Shown here: one piece after another, positions 7,650 through 14,867 of the stretch
Position numbering within the stretch: position 1 is the stretch's first letter
Layout of the letters: each line of letters begins with the position of its first letter
Source: Palsa-1447 sp964414785
GTDB lineage: Bacteria; Verrucomicrobiota; Verrucomicrobiia; Opitutales; Opitutaceae
Direction of reading: 5' to 3'
Length of the DNA stretch: 64,000 nucleotides
Assembly: GCA_964414785.1 (NCBI GenBank)
Contig: CAYPXZ010000001.1
Location: forward strand, 124,001-188,000
Notes under the pieces: generated by a model
What the model was told of the DNA's origin: nothing
The model's input: only the letters and a program-made list of their open reading frames with translations
The model's database searches: none
Translations under genes and position numbers: made by a program

Positions 7650-8510
7650 ATGCTTGTTCTCATTGGAGCCGTCGTAGTCCTCGCTTCCACTATCGGCGGT
7701 TTCATGCTGGCAGGGGGCAAACCCCTCGTGCTCCTTCATGTATCTGAGTTCGTGGTCATAGGAGGAGTCGCGGCCGGGGTCCTGATCATCGCAAGCCCCG
7801 CCCACATCCTTAAGGAGATCGTCCACAAGATTAAGGGGGCCATCAGCAACAAGTCCGCGGGCAAGCCGGAGTTCTTCGAGCTGCTGAAGCTCCTATACGA
7901 GCTCTTCATGATGGGCCGCCGCAACGGCCTCATCGCGCTCGAGGAGCACGTCATGGACCCGGCGAACAGCGCTCTCTTCAAGAAGTACCCGTCGCTCCTG
8001 GAGCACCCGGAGAGGCTCCAGTTCCTGTGCAACGGCCTCAAGCCCGTCATCGACGGAAAGATCAAGCCCGACCAGCTCGAGGACCTCATGGCCGCGGAAT
8101 TGCAGGCAAAGATCGTGGAGTCCGAGCACCCGGTCCACCTCCTGCAGCTCGTCGGGGATTCGCTTCCCGGCATCGGCATTGTGGCGGCGGTGCTCGGCAT
8201 CATCAACACCATGGCCGCAATCTCCGATGGCCCCGAGGCGGTCGGCGAGCGAGTGGCCGCCGCGCTCACGGGCACGCTGCTGGGCATCTTTCTCGCCTAC
8301 GGCTTCGTCAACCCGATAGCCAACCGGATCAAGTTCAACGACTCCGCGGATCACCTGTGCCTGAAGTGCATCATGCAGGCCGTGGCGGGATTCGCCAAGG
8401 GACTCGCGCCGCTCACTGCGGTCGAGATCGCCCGCCGCTCCCTCGACAGTTCCGTCCAGCCCGGGGCGGAGGAACTCGAGGTTGCGGTAAAACAACTCGG
8501 TAAATCCTAA
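7650..8510 (+). CDS. motA: Flagellar stator protein MotA
   Basis: MotA is the ring subunit of the ion-driven stator that turns the flagellum. The 286-residue protein has the four expected membrane segments: two near the amino terminus (about residues 1-20 and 30-50) and two in the second half around GDSLPGIGIVAAVLGIINTM and LTGTLLGIFLAYGFVNPIAN. The long cytoplasmic loop between them carries the charged residues that contact the rotor. The proline-containing segment SLPGIGIV is typical of MotA. motB follows after 15 bases. Confidence 0.96.
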   Translation: MLVLIGAVVVLASTIGGFMLAGGKPLVLLHVSEFVVIGGVAAGVLIIASPAHILKEIVHKIKGAISNKSAGKPEFFELLKLLYELFMMGRRNGLIALEEHVMDPANSALFKKYPSLLEHPERLQFLCNGLKPVIDGKIKPDQLEDLMAAELQAKIVESEHPVHLLQLVGDSLPGIGIVAAVLGIINTMAAISDGPEAVGERVAAALTGTLLGIFLAYGFVNPIANRIKFNDSADHLCLKCIMQAVAGFAKGLAPLTAVEIARRSLDSSVQPGAEELEVAVKQLGKS

Positions 8511-8525
8511 GGGAGAACCAGCACC

Positions 8526-9341
8526 ATGGCAGGCGGTGGAGCATGGAAGGTGGCCTACGCGGACTTCGTGACCGCGATGATGGCGCTATTCATGGTCCTG
8601 TGGATCTCGGCCCAGGATAAGAAGATCCTGATCGCCACCTCCCACTACTTCCAGAGCCCGTTCTCGTCCCCCCTTACGGACCATTCGGGCATCATGCCCT
8701 TCAACAAGCAGAGCAATAGCTCGTCGTCGCCGAATTCGGAGGACAGCGCGGGCAAGGAGAAGCCCGACGACAAGAACAAGCAGATCGAGCTCAGCTTCCT
8801 CAATTCCGTGGCGGCGGACTTCTACCGGCTGCTCCACCTCGACCAGAGCACGGATGAAAAGCCGCTGGACATCCAGGTGACATCGGACGGGCTCCGCGTG
8901 ACCCTGTTTGACCGCTCCAAGCACCCACTCTTTGCCGGCAACACGACGCAATTCACCGAATCGGGTCAGTTTCTGATGCAGAGCCTGGCATGGCTGATTG
9001 AGCGGAATCATTTCCGGGTCACGATAGACGGGCACACCCGAACCGGCTTTGTCTCAAAGCGAGATGACTACTCGGCATGGGAGCTCTCCTCGGACCGGGC
9101 GAACGCGGCGCGCCGCTCGTTGGTGCACTACGCCGTGGATTCCGGGCAGATCGAGCGCGTCACCGGATACGCCGACACACGTCCCTTGCCGGGCGAGAAG
9201 CCCGAATCCGAGGCGAACCAGCGAATTACCCTCAGCTTGTCCTTTGCAACGAAGCCTGGAGACGATAAGAAGAGTGACGCCGGATCCGCCCCGATGGCGT
9301 CGGCTCCCGTAACCCACCGCACAGCCGCTTCGCACCCCTAA
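8526..9341 (+). CDS. motB: Flagellar stator protein MotB
   Basis: MotB anchors the stator to peptidoglycan and carries the ion-binding aspartate. In this 271-residue protein the single membrane segment starts almost at the first residue: AWKVAYADFVTAMMALFM, with Asp13 in the ion-binding position. A linker rich in Ser, Asn, Lys and Asp follows, then an OmpA-like peptidoglycan-binding domain (VTIDGHTRTG, SDRANAARRSL, NQRITLSL). The amino-terminal cytoplasmic tail is only six residues, shorter than in enteric MotB. The ATG at 8526 has a good ribosome-binding site (AAGGGAG) upstream. Confidence 0.95.
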   Translation: MAGGGAWKVAYADFVTAMMALFMVLWISAQDKKILIATSHYFQSPFSSPLTDHSGIMPFNKQSNSSSSPNSEDSAGKEKPDDKNKQIELSFLNSVAADFYRLLHLDQSTDEKPLDIQVTSDGLRVTLFDRSKHPLFAGNTTQFTESGQFLMQSLAWLIERNHFRVTIDGHTRTGFVSKRDDYSAWELSSDRANAARRSLVHYAVDSGQIERVTGYADTRPLPGEKPESEANQRITLSLSFATKPGDDKKSDAGSAPMASAPVTHRTAASHP

Positions 9342-9343
9342 CC

Positions 9344-9565
9344 GTGAAATCATTCCTTTCAGGCAAGAAGTCGCACGACTCGCAGCCCCTGCGCCACCCG
9401 CATTCCCATCGTTCCACGATGCAGGTGACCGGCGTCGTGAGGCCCGCCGCCACAGGACCGAACGTCGAGGTGGTGAAACAGGGAGACAAGGTGGTGCGCC
9501 TTATCGTCAAGTGCTCCTGCGGGGAGATTATCGAGATCGAGTGCCTCTATCCGGCGGGTAGCTGA
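9344..9565 (+). CDS. Small CxCG-containing protein of unknown function
   Basis: This 73-residue product uses the GTG at 9344, two bases after the motB stop. It begins with a basic, His-rich stretch (KKSHDSQPLRHPHSHR) and ends in a compact beta-rich segment, KVVRLIVKCSCGEIIEIEC, in which three cysteines could bind zinc. I do not recognise a named family. It is the last gene of the flhB-to-motB block and stands just before the sigma-54 control region of flgF, so a structural or regulatory flagellar role is plausible. The tight coupling to motB and the ordered sequence argue that it is a real gene. Confidence 0.65.
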   Translation: MKSFLSGKKSHDSQPLRHPHSHRSTMQVTGVVRPAATGPNVEVVKQGDKVVRLIVKCSCGEIIEIECLYPAGS

Positions 9566-9740
9566 AAGCTCGTCACGACGGGTGTTGGGACTCGCATCGG
9601 ACCGAGTCAGGGCGTCGAGGGCCAATGGAGGTGCTTCGAGGGACGCCGGCGAGCTAAAGGATTGATTATAAATGTAATGGCCCATTGGTCGAGTGGGGCC
9701 TGAAACAGGCGAAACGACGCCGTATCCTGGCCCCGGGTGC

Positions 9741-9753
9741 GGCAAGATTTGCC
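9741..9753. promoter_or_regulatory. Candidate activator (enhancer) site upstream of flgF
   Basis: GGCAAGATTTGCC is a perfect 5-3-5 dyad matching 12 of 13 bases of the site at 2068-2080. Its centre is about 106 bp upstream of the -24 GG of the flgF sigma-54 promoter, against about 114 bp for the other copy. Unlike the first copy it is not followed by a T run, which favours a protein-binding site over a terminator. Confidence 0.65.
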
Positions 9754-9851
9754 CAACGGGATACCAACCGGACCAACGTCGACAAAATGGGGTCTTCTAA
9801 AATTTTTTAACTGTTTGATCCAAAGATACTAAAATAGGGTAGAAGGGGCAT

Positions 9852-9867
9852 TGGCATCGGCATTGCT
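9852..9867 (+). promoter_or_regulatory. Sigma-54 (RpoN) promoter for flgF operon
   Basis: TGGCATCGGCATTGCT carries the invariant GG and GC with correct spacing and differs from the flhB promoter by one base. The predicted start is near 9878, about 3 bases before the ATG at 9881. It shows that open frame extending upstream of 9881 is promoter DNA, not coding sequence. Confidence 0.85.
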
Positions 9868-9880
9868 AATCGTGGGCCTG

Positions 9881-10630
9881 ATGAATATCGGGCTCTATCA
9901 AAGCGCCGCCTCGCTCTCCGCCCTGGAGCGCTGGCAGGAAGCCGTCGCGCAGAACATAACCTCTGCGCAGACGACGGGTTTCCGGAAGCGCACGGTGGAG
10001 TTTTCCGGTGAGAATGCAGGAAAATGGAATATCGGCGCCTCGGGAAAGACCGGCCCCGACCAGGAACAGCAGGCCGTATTTACCCACACCACCAGCGGGA
10101 TCAATTTTACCTCCGGCGAGACCCAGCCCACGGGTCGGGACCTCGACGTCGCCATCCAGGGCGGCGGCTTCTTCCAGGTGCAGACTCCGGACGGAAGCAA
10201 GGCCTACACGCGCAGCGGTGAGTTCCGCATCCGCGCGGATCGCACGCTCGTGACGGCCGGCAACTGCGAGGTGATGTCCGACGGCGGCTCGCCCATAACG
10301 CTTCTCCCCACGGGTGGCACGATCACGATCAACCCGGACGGCACCATGATCCAGGGAAACACGACCCTGGGTCGCATCTCGGTCCAGCAGGCGGCGAACC
10401 CCTCGGCTCTTGTCCCTGCGGCGGGAGGCATGTTTGTCGCCACCCCCGCGGCAGGAATGTCCCCCGTCGAGAAGCCCGACCTGATGCAGAGCTACCTCGA
10501 GCAGAGCAACGTGCAGCCGCTTCGCGAGATGGTGGACCTCGTCCTCATTTCCCGCGCCTACGAGGCAAACCAGAAGGTCATCACCAGCACGGATGACCAG
10601 ATGCAGAAGACGCTCGACGCCCTCGGCTAA
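9881..10630 (+). CDS. flgF: Flagellar basal-body rod protein FlgF
   Basis: FlgF is a proximal-rod subunit of the flagellar basal body. The 249-residue product has the axial-protein amino terminus (MNIGLYQSAASLSALERWQE), a central segment GRDLDVAIQGGGFFQVQTPDG typical of FlgE/F/G proteins (positions about 87-107), and the carboxy-terminal heptad-containing motif EMVDLVLISRAYEANQKVI. The frame is open upstream, but a start before 9881 would lie inside the sigma-54 promoter, so the ATG at 9881 is right. It is the first gene of the hook/rod block and is separated from flgG by a structured 113-base spacer. Confidence 0.93.
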   Translation: MNIGLYQSAASLSALERWQEAVAQNITSAQTTGFRKRTVEFSGENAGKWNIGASGKTGPDQEQQAVFTHTTSGINFTSGETQPTGRDLDVAIQGGGFFQVQTPDGSKAYTRSGEFRIRADRTLVTAGNCEVMSDGGSPITLLPTGGTITINPDGTMIQGNTTLGRISVQQAANPSALVPAAGGMFVATPAAGMSPVEKPDLMQSYLEQSNVQPLREMVDLVLISRAYEANQKVITSTDDQMQKTLDALG

Positions 10631-10667
10631 GCCGCGCCCATGAATTCCCCATATAGACAACCGCAAT

Positions 10668-10717
10668 CACGACTGCACGGCCGCGCCTGGTGTGGGGCCA
10701 GGCCGGCCCCAGTCGTG
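10668..10717 (+). other. Structured spacer (nested hairpin) between flgF and flgG
   Basis: CACGACTG at 10668-10675 pairs perfectly with CAGTCGTG at 10710-10717, and inside it TGGGGCC (10693-10699) pairs with GGCCCCA (10705-10711); the two stems compete only at 10710-10711. No T run follows, so a Rho-independent terminator is unlikely. It may be an RNA processing, stability or translation-control element in the leader of flgG. Confidence 0.5.
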
Positions 10718-10743
10718 GCAACATCCCTGTCCCGTCGCGCCCT

Positions 10744-11523
10744 ATGAACCTATCGCTCTACTCAGCCGCCACCGGCATGGATGCCCAGCAGCTTAACCTG
10801 AACACGATCGCCAACAACTTGGCCAACGTGAACACGCCGGGCTTCAAGAAGAGCAAGATCGAGTTCCAGGACCTTCTCTACCAGCATCCGCGCGCCTCGG
10901 GAACAGACGGCGGCGGCGGAAATATCGTCCCCACCGGGATCGAGGTCGGCAATGGAACGCGCATCGCGTCGACTGCCAAGCTCTTCACGCAGGGCCAGCT
11001 CACCAACACCGGGCAGCAGTTTGACGTCGCCATCCAGGGCGACGGCTTCTTCGAGATCCAGAAACCCGACGGTACGCTTGCCTACACGCGTGACGGCTCG
11101 TTTCAGCTCAATGCCCAGGGCCAGGTCGTCACGTCCGACGGAATGCCCGTACTGAGCGGCTTCCAGGCTGTGCCGGCAGGCGGAACGGTGAGCATCGCGC
11201 AGAACGGACAGGTGAGCGTCCAGACGGCGAGCGGGACCCAGAGCTACCGGCTGACCCTGACGCGGTTCGCGAACCCCTCCGGCCTTCAGAGCCTTGGCGG
11301 CAACCTCTATGCGGAGACGCAGGCCAGCGGCACCCCGGAATCGGGCAACCCGAGTGAGCTCGGATTCGGGAGCACCATGCAGGGCTACACCGAGAATTCC
11401 AACGTCAACATCGTCGAGGAGATGGTCAATCTCATCACCGCCCAGCGCGCCTATGAGATCAATTCGAAGTCGGTCCAGACTTCGGACGAGATGCTCCAGG
11501 ACGTCGCCAACATGAAGAAGTGA
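10744..11523 (+). CDS. flgG: Flagellar distal-rod protein FlgG
   Basis: FlgG builds the distal rod that crosses the periplasm. The 259-residue product begins MNLSLYSAATGMDAQQLNLN and contains the canonical NNLANVNTPGFKKSKIEFQDL (positions about 23-43), FDVAIQGDGFFEIQ, and the carboxy-terminal VNIVEEMVNLITAQRAYE. Length and motifs are those of the family. I chose the ATG at 10744 because it gives the standard axial-protein amino terminus; an open frame extends slightly upstream but has no homologous residues. flgA follows after 5 bases. Confidence 0.97.
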   Translation: MNLSLYSAATGMDAQQLNLNTIANNLANVNTPGFKKSKIEFQDLLYQHPRASGTDGGGGNIVPTGIEVGNGTRIASTAKLFTQGQLTNTGQQFDVAIQGDGFFEIQKPDGTLAYTRDGSFQLNAQGQVVTSDGMPVLSGFQAVPAGGTVSIAQNGQVSVQTASGTQSYRLTLTRFANPSGLQSLGGNLYAETQASGTPESGNPSELGFGSTMQGYTENSNVNIVEEMVNLITAQRAYEINSKSVQTSDEMLQDVANMKK

Positions 11524-11528
11524 CGACG

Positions 11529-12266
11529 ATGCGTACCCCCTCCACAATCTGCCGCCTTGCGATCGCCAGCGCCATGGCGATCGTCGCAACGCTGTCGTTC
11601 GCTGCCACGAACGACAGCACCCCTTCCGTCGATTCCACGCCGCTCGCCCAGGACGACTTCACGTCGACCCTGGCGGCCGACCTCACCGCCCACTTCAGCC
11701 TGGACGGCGAGCTCCAGATGGAGCTCGGCCATGCGTGGTCGCCGCCAAATCGGATGGCGCGTGCCTGGCGGGTCCAGATCATGGATTACCCGACGCTCCC
11801 CTCGTCCTCCATGCTGATTCGGTACCGGATCGTGGCGGACGGAGCTGTCGCCGCCGACACCACCGTCATGCTCCGCGCCTGCCTGTGGAGGGATGTCTGG
11901 GTCGTCCACCAGCCGCCCGGGATTGGCTCCGTGTTCGACCGCTCAATCCTGGAGGTGCGCCGCGTTGACACCTTTCGCGAGCGCGACGTGGTGCCGTCAA
12001 GCGTCGGAGACTCCACGTTCATCTTTCTGCGCTCCGTGCAGGCGGGCCATTTCCTCACCTGGCACGACATTGGCCGGCGTCCGCTCGTCCGCAAGGGGGA
12101 CCTGGTCGATGTGACCGCCAATGAAGGGGCGCTGAGCCTGAGCATGAAGGCCCTGGCGATGCAGAACGGCGCCCAAGGGGAGGCCGTCACCGTGCGCAAT
12201 CTCGATTCACGCAAAGAATTCACCGCAGTCGTCGTCGATGAAAACCATGTGCAAATCCGCTTCTAA
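11529..12266 (+). CDS. flgA: P-ring chaperone FlgA
   Basis: FlgA is the periplasmic chaperone for assembly of the P-ring protein FlgI. The ATG at 11529 starts a typical signal peptide (RTPSTICRLAIASAMAIVA, cleaved after about residue 25). The carboxy-terminal SAF-like domain is visible: PSSVGDSTFIFLRSVQAG, ITWHDIGRRPLVRKGD-like spacing, then LSMKALAMQNGAQGEAVTVR and NHVQIRF at the end. A GTG three codons earlier overlaps the flgG stop and is a possible but less likely start. The gene sits between flgG and flgH, a conserved order. The amino-terminal half is poorly conserved, as is usual in FlgA. Confidence 0.9.
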   Translation: MRTPSTICRLAIASAMAIVATLSFAATNDSTPSVDSTPLAQDDFTSTLAADLTAHFSLDGELQMELGHAWSPPNRMARAWRVQIMDYPTLPSSSMLIRYRIVADGAVAADTTVMLRACLWRDVWVVHQPPGIGSVFDRSILEVRRVDTFRERDVVPSSVGDSTFIFLRSVQAGHFLTWHDIGRRPLVRKGDLVDVTANEGALSLSMKALAMQNGAQGEAVTVRNLDSRKEFTAVVVDENHVQIRF

Positions 12267-12867
12267 GGGCGCCATCGCCTCTCTTCTCGCATTCAGCGCT
12301 CTCGCGTCCGCCGCCAACGCAGGTTCGGTATGGCCGGTGAATGGAAGCGGCGAGCATGGCATCTATGCCGACCGCAAGGCCTCACGGACCGGCGACATCC
12401 TCACGATCGTGGTCAACGAGACCGTGGCCGCGACGAACAGCCAAAGCACAAAATCCAGCCGCGACAGCTCAATCACCGATGCGGTCTCGAGCTTCCTCTA
12501 CCCCTCAACCCTGGCCCATAAGGGCAACTTGCCCTCCATTTCGCTCTCCGGAAAGGCGGCGTACGACGGCGGCGGCGACATCAGCAACAACCAGAGCCTC
12601 GCGAGCCGGGCCGCCGTGCTGGTCACGGACGTGCTTCCCAACGGAAACCTGGTTATCGAGGGGATGAGGGTGGTCACGTTCTCCGGCGAGACCCAATATG
12701 TCGTGCTCCACGGCATCGTGCGGTCCGACGACATCGGAAGCGATAACACGGTCCAGTCGACCAACGTCGCGGAGGCCCACGTCGAGTTTGTCGCCGAGGG
12801 TGCGCTCACCGACTCCCAGAAGCGCGGATGGGTCGCGAAGCTCTACGAGATGTTCCGGCCGTTCTAG
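12238..12867 (+). CDS. flgH: Flagellar L-ring protein FlgH
   Basis: FlgH forms the L-ring bushing in the outer membrane. Motifs seen are ADRKASRTGDILTIVVNE (about residues 42-59), GSGNIVIEGM-like NLVIEGMRVVTFSGE, and LRGIVRSDDI-like VLHGIVRSDDI. The gene overlaps the end of flgA by 29 bases from the ATG at 12238; the ATG at 12247 is an alternative start. FlgH is normally a lipoprotein, but here the signal peptide ends ASAANA|GSVW with no lipobox cysteine at the cleavage point; the only early Cys is residue 5. It may therefore be processed by signal peptidase I. flgI follows after 9 bases. Confidence 0.93.
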   Translation: MKTMCKSASKGAIASLLAFSALASAANAGSVWPVNGSGEHGIYADRKASRTGDILTIVVNETVAATNSQSTKSSRDSSITDAVSSFLYPSTLAHKGNLPSISLSGKAAYDGGGDISNNQSLASRAAVLVTDVLPNGNLVIEGMRVVTFSGETQYVVLHGIVRSDDIGSDNTVQSTNVAEAHVEFVAEGALTDSQKRGWVAKLYEMFRPF

Positions 12868-12876
12868 GAGTACCTC

Positions 12877-13989
12877 ATGACACGGATGTTCAAGATAAGC
12901 CTCTCCCTTCTCACCGCCTCGCTCCTGGCGACGGCGCCGCTGGCCCGCGCTGCGCGGGTCAAGGACCTGACCATGGTCGAGGGCGGGCGCGACAACCAGC
13001 TTATCGGCTACGGGATTGTGGTCGGCCTCGCCGGGGAGGGGGACAGCAATGCCGGCTCCACCCTCCATACGATAGCAAATATCCTTCAGCGCTACGGTAT
13101 CACGGTCGCCCAGCAGGACATCAAGTCGAAGAACGTTGCCGCCGTAATGATCACGGCGGACATCGCGGCCTTCCTCAAGCCGGGCACCCGGATCGACGTC
13201 TCCGTGGCCTCCATGGGCGATGCCAAGACCCTGCAGGGCGGAGTTCTCCTCCAGACCCCTCTTCTAGGCGGAGACAGCCGGGTGTATGCGGTCGCCCAGG
13301 GTCCCATCGCGATCGGCGGCTTCCTGGGCGGTTCCGGCGGCGCCGGCGGCTCCACCGTGCAGAAGAACCACCCTACGGTGGGGACGATCAGCAACGGCGC
13401 CATCGTCGAGCGCGAGATCCCGACGCAGTTCGTGCACGACAACACGTTGCGCCTGCTGTTGCACAATCCCGACTTCACCTCGGCCTCGCGCATGGCCGAG
13501 GCCATCAACCAGAAGTGGCCGGCCCTTTCGGATGCGGTCGACGCGGCCACCGTCCAGGTGCACGTGCCCGCCGCCTACCGCGGACGCGACGTGGACTTCC
13601 TCGCGGACCTCGGCACGGTCGAGGTCGATCCCGACACGCTCGCGCGGGTCGTGATCAACGAACGCACGGGCACCATTGTGGCTACATCGACCGTCCGGAT
13701 CTCCCACGTCGCCATCGCGCACGGCTCCCTGACGATCACGGTCACCTCGAACCTGGGGGTGAGCCAGCCGGGTCCGTTTTCGAGCGGCGGCCAGACGACG
13801 ACGGTTCCCAGCACCCAGACTACCGTGAACGAGGTCAAGGGCGGGTTCATCGTCATCAATGAGGCCCCCACCATCGAGCGCCTCGCCGCGGGCCTGAACG
13901 CCTTCGGGGTCTCCACCCGCGACATGATGGCGATCTTCCAATCGCTCAAACGCGCGGGCGCCCTCCAGGCCGAGCTCATAATCAACTGA
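12877..13989 (+). CDS. flgI: Flagellar P-ring protein FlgI
   Basis: FlgI forms the periplasmic P-ring around the rod. The 370-residue product has a clear signal peptide (MTRMFKISLSLLTASLLA, cleaved near ARA|ARVKD), followed by the canonical family start VKDLTMVEGGRDNQLIGYGI and VGLAGEGDS. Other family segments are NVAAVMITADIAAFLKPG, DVSVASMGDAKTLQGG and, at the end, LNAFGVSTRDMMAIFQSLKR. Length is normal. A Gly/Ser-rich loop (about residues 147-161) replaces part of the usual middle segment. flgJ follows after 3 bases. Confidence 0.97.
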   Translation: MTRMFKISLSLLTASLLATAPLARAARVKDLTMVEGGRDNQLIGYGIVVGLAGEGDSNAGSTLHTIANILQRYGITVAQQDIKSKNVAAVMITADIAAFLKPGTRIDVSVASMGDAKTLQGGVLLQTPLLGGDSRVYAVAQGPIAIGGFLGGSGGAGGSTVQKNHPTVGTISNGAIVEREIPTQFVHDNTLRLLLHNPDFTSASRMAEAINQKWPALSDAVDAATVQVHVPAAYRGRDVDFLADLGTVEVDPDTLARVVINERTGTIVATSTVRISHVAIAHGSLTITVTSNLGVSQPGPFSSGGQTTTVPSTQTTVNEVKGGFIVINEAPTIERLAAGLNAFGVSTRDMMAIFQSLKRAGALQAELIIN

Positions 13990-13992
13990 CCC

Positions 13993-14337
13993 ATGTCCGT
14001 CTCTCCCATCTCGGCTCAGACCAGCACCGCGGTTTCGCTGCCCGGAATCATGGGCCAGCCCGAGCGCATCTCAAAGATGCCGCAGGCCCAGCAGATCAAG
14101 GCGGTTGCGGGCCAGTTCGAGGCCATAATGCTCCGCCAGTTCCTCCAGGACAGCGTCAGCAAGATCATGGGCGGGGACAAGGGCGGCCCGAGCGGCAGCG
14201 TCTACGGCTACCTGATGACCGACGTTCTCTCGACGAAGCTCAGCGAGGCGGGCGGCCTGGGCCTATCGAAAATCCTTCAACAGCAACTCTCCCCGCACAG
14301 CCGCGTTCCGGCGGCCGACACGAAAGGTGAATCTTGA
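13993..14337 (+). CDS. flgJ: Rod-binding protein (FlgJ amino-terminal domain only)
   Basis: This 114-residue protein corresponds to the rod-capping amino-terminal domain of FlgJ: AQQIKAVAGQFEAIMLRQFL is the characteristic segment, followed by GYLMTDVLSTKLSEAGGLGL. The muramidase domain found in enteric FlgJ is absent, as in many non-enteric bacteria, so a separate peptidoglycan hydrolase must open the cell wall. It sits 3 bases after flgI, its usual place, and overlaps the next gene by 4 bases. Confidence 0.9.
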   Translation: MSVSPISAQTSTAVSLPGIMGQPERISKMPQAQQIKAVAGQFEAIMLRQFLQDSVSKIMGGDKGGPSGSVYGYLMTDVLSTKLSEAGGLGLSKILQQQLSPHSRVPAADTKGES

Positions 14338-14831
14338 ATTCAAGCTGGAATAGCGTCGTAGAGTGTCTGAGGCAGGAGGTCTCGGAATATGGGGCCCTGT
14401 ACCAATTCTTCGAGGAACAGCAGGCTATGCTTTTTGCCCGCGATCCCGATGGTGTGCTCCGCCTGAGCGGGGAGATCGAAGCCCAGGTTCGTACCCTCCA
14501 CGAGTGCCGGCGCCAGCGCGAGTCGGCTGTGGCCATCTTCTCCTCGGAGCACGGGTTGCCCACCAACGCGACGATCCGCTCCCTGTTGCCCCATTTCCCG
14601 GGCGATGTCCGTCCCTTGGTCGATGCGCTGATGAGCGAGATCAATGTCCTGATTCACCGGGTCCGCAGAATGTCCCGGCGCAACTACACGCTCCTTGCCC
14701 GCACGGTCGACCTCCAGCAGCGATTCCTGCGGCAGCTGATGCCGAGCTCATTCAGCCAGACGTATAATCCAAATGGCCGGATGGCTCTGGCGATGAACAC
14801 GCCGACCCGGGCCCTACATTTTTGTGGATAA
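14334..14831 (+). CDS. flgN: FlgN-like export chaperone
   Basis: FlgN is the cytoplasmic chaperone that carries the hook-filament junction proteins FlgK and FlgL to the export gate. This 165-residue protein is mostly helical with a pattern expected of FlgN (EEQQAMLFARDPDGVLRLSG, then a central helix ending LHECRRQRESAV, then LMSEINVLIHRVRRMSRRN), and it lies directly before flgK and flgL. The start is the TTG at 14334, which overlaps the flgJ stop codon; a GAAAGGTG ribosome site precedes it. Sequence conservation in FlgN is low, so the name rests on shape plus position. Confidence 0.8.
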   Translation: MNSSWNSVVECLRQEVSEYGALYQFFEEQQAMLFARDPDGVLRLSGEIEAQVRTLHECRRQRESAVAIFSSEHGLPTNATIRSLLPHFPGDVRPLVDALMSEINVLIHRVRRMSRRNYTLLARTVDLQQRFLRQLMPSSFSQTYNPNGRMALAMNTPTRALHFCG

Positions 14832-14867
14832 AGAAACTCGAATCAGACCCTCCCTAACTTCAATCCC

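Larger units (their letters stand above)
9566..9880. other. Intergenic region between motB block and flgF
   Basis: No gene is apparent in these 315 bases. The region contains the palindrome AATGG-C-CCATT (9677-9687), the GGCAA-N3-TTGCC dyad at 9741-9753, a markedly AT-rich stretch at about 9796-9839, and a sigma-54 promoter at 9852-9867. The layout (distal dyad, AT-rich DNA, RpoN promoter) is that expected for an enhancer-activated promoter with a bend in between. Confidence 0.7.

Noticed and set aside
9851..9880. Earlier start (TTG at 9851) for flgF
   Set aside because: It would place coding sequence in the RpoN promoter; the ATG at 9881 gives the canonical FlgF amino terminus.
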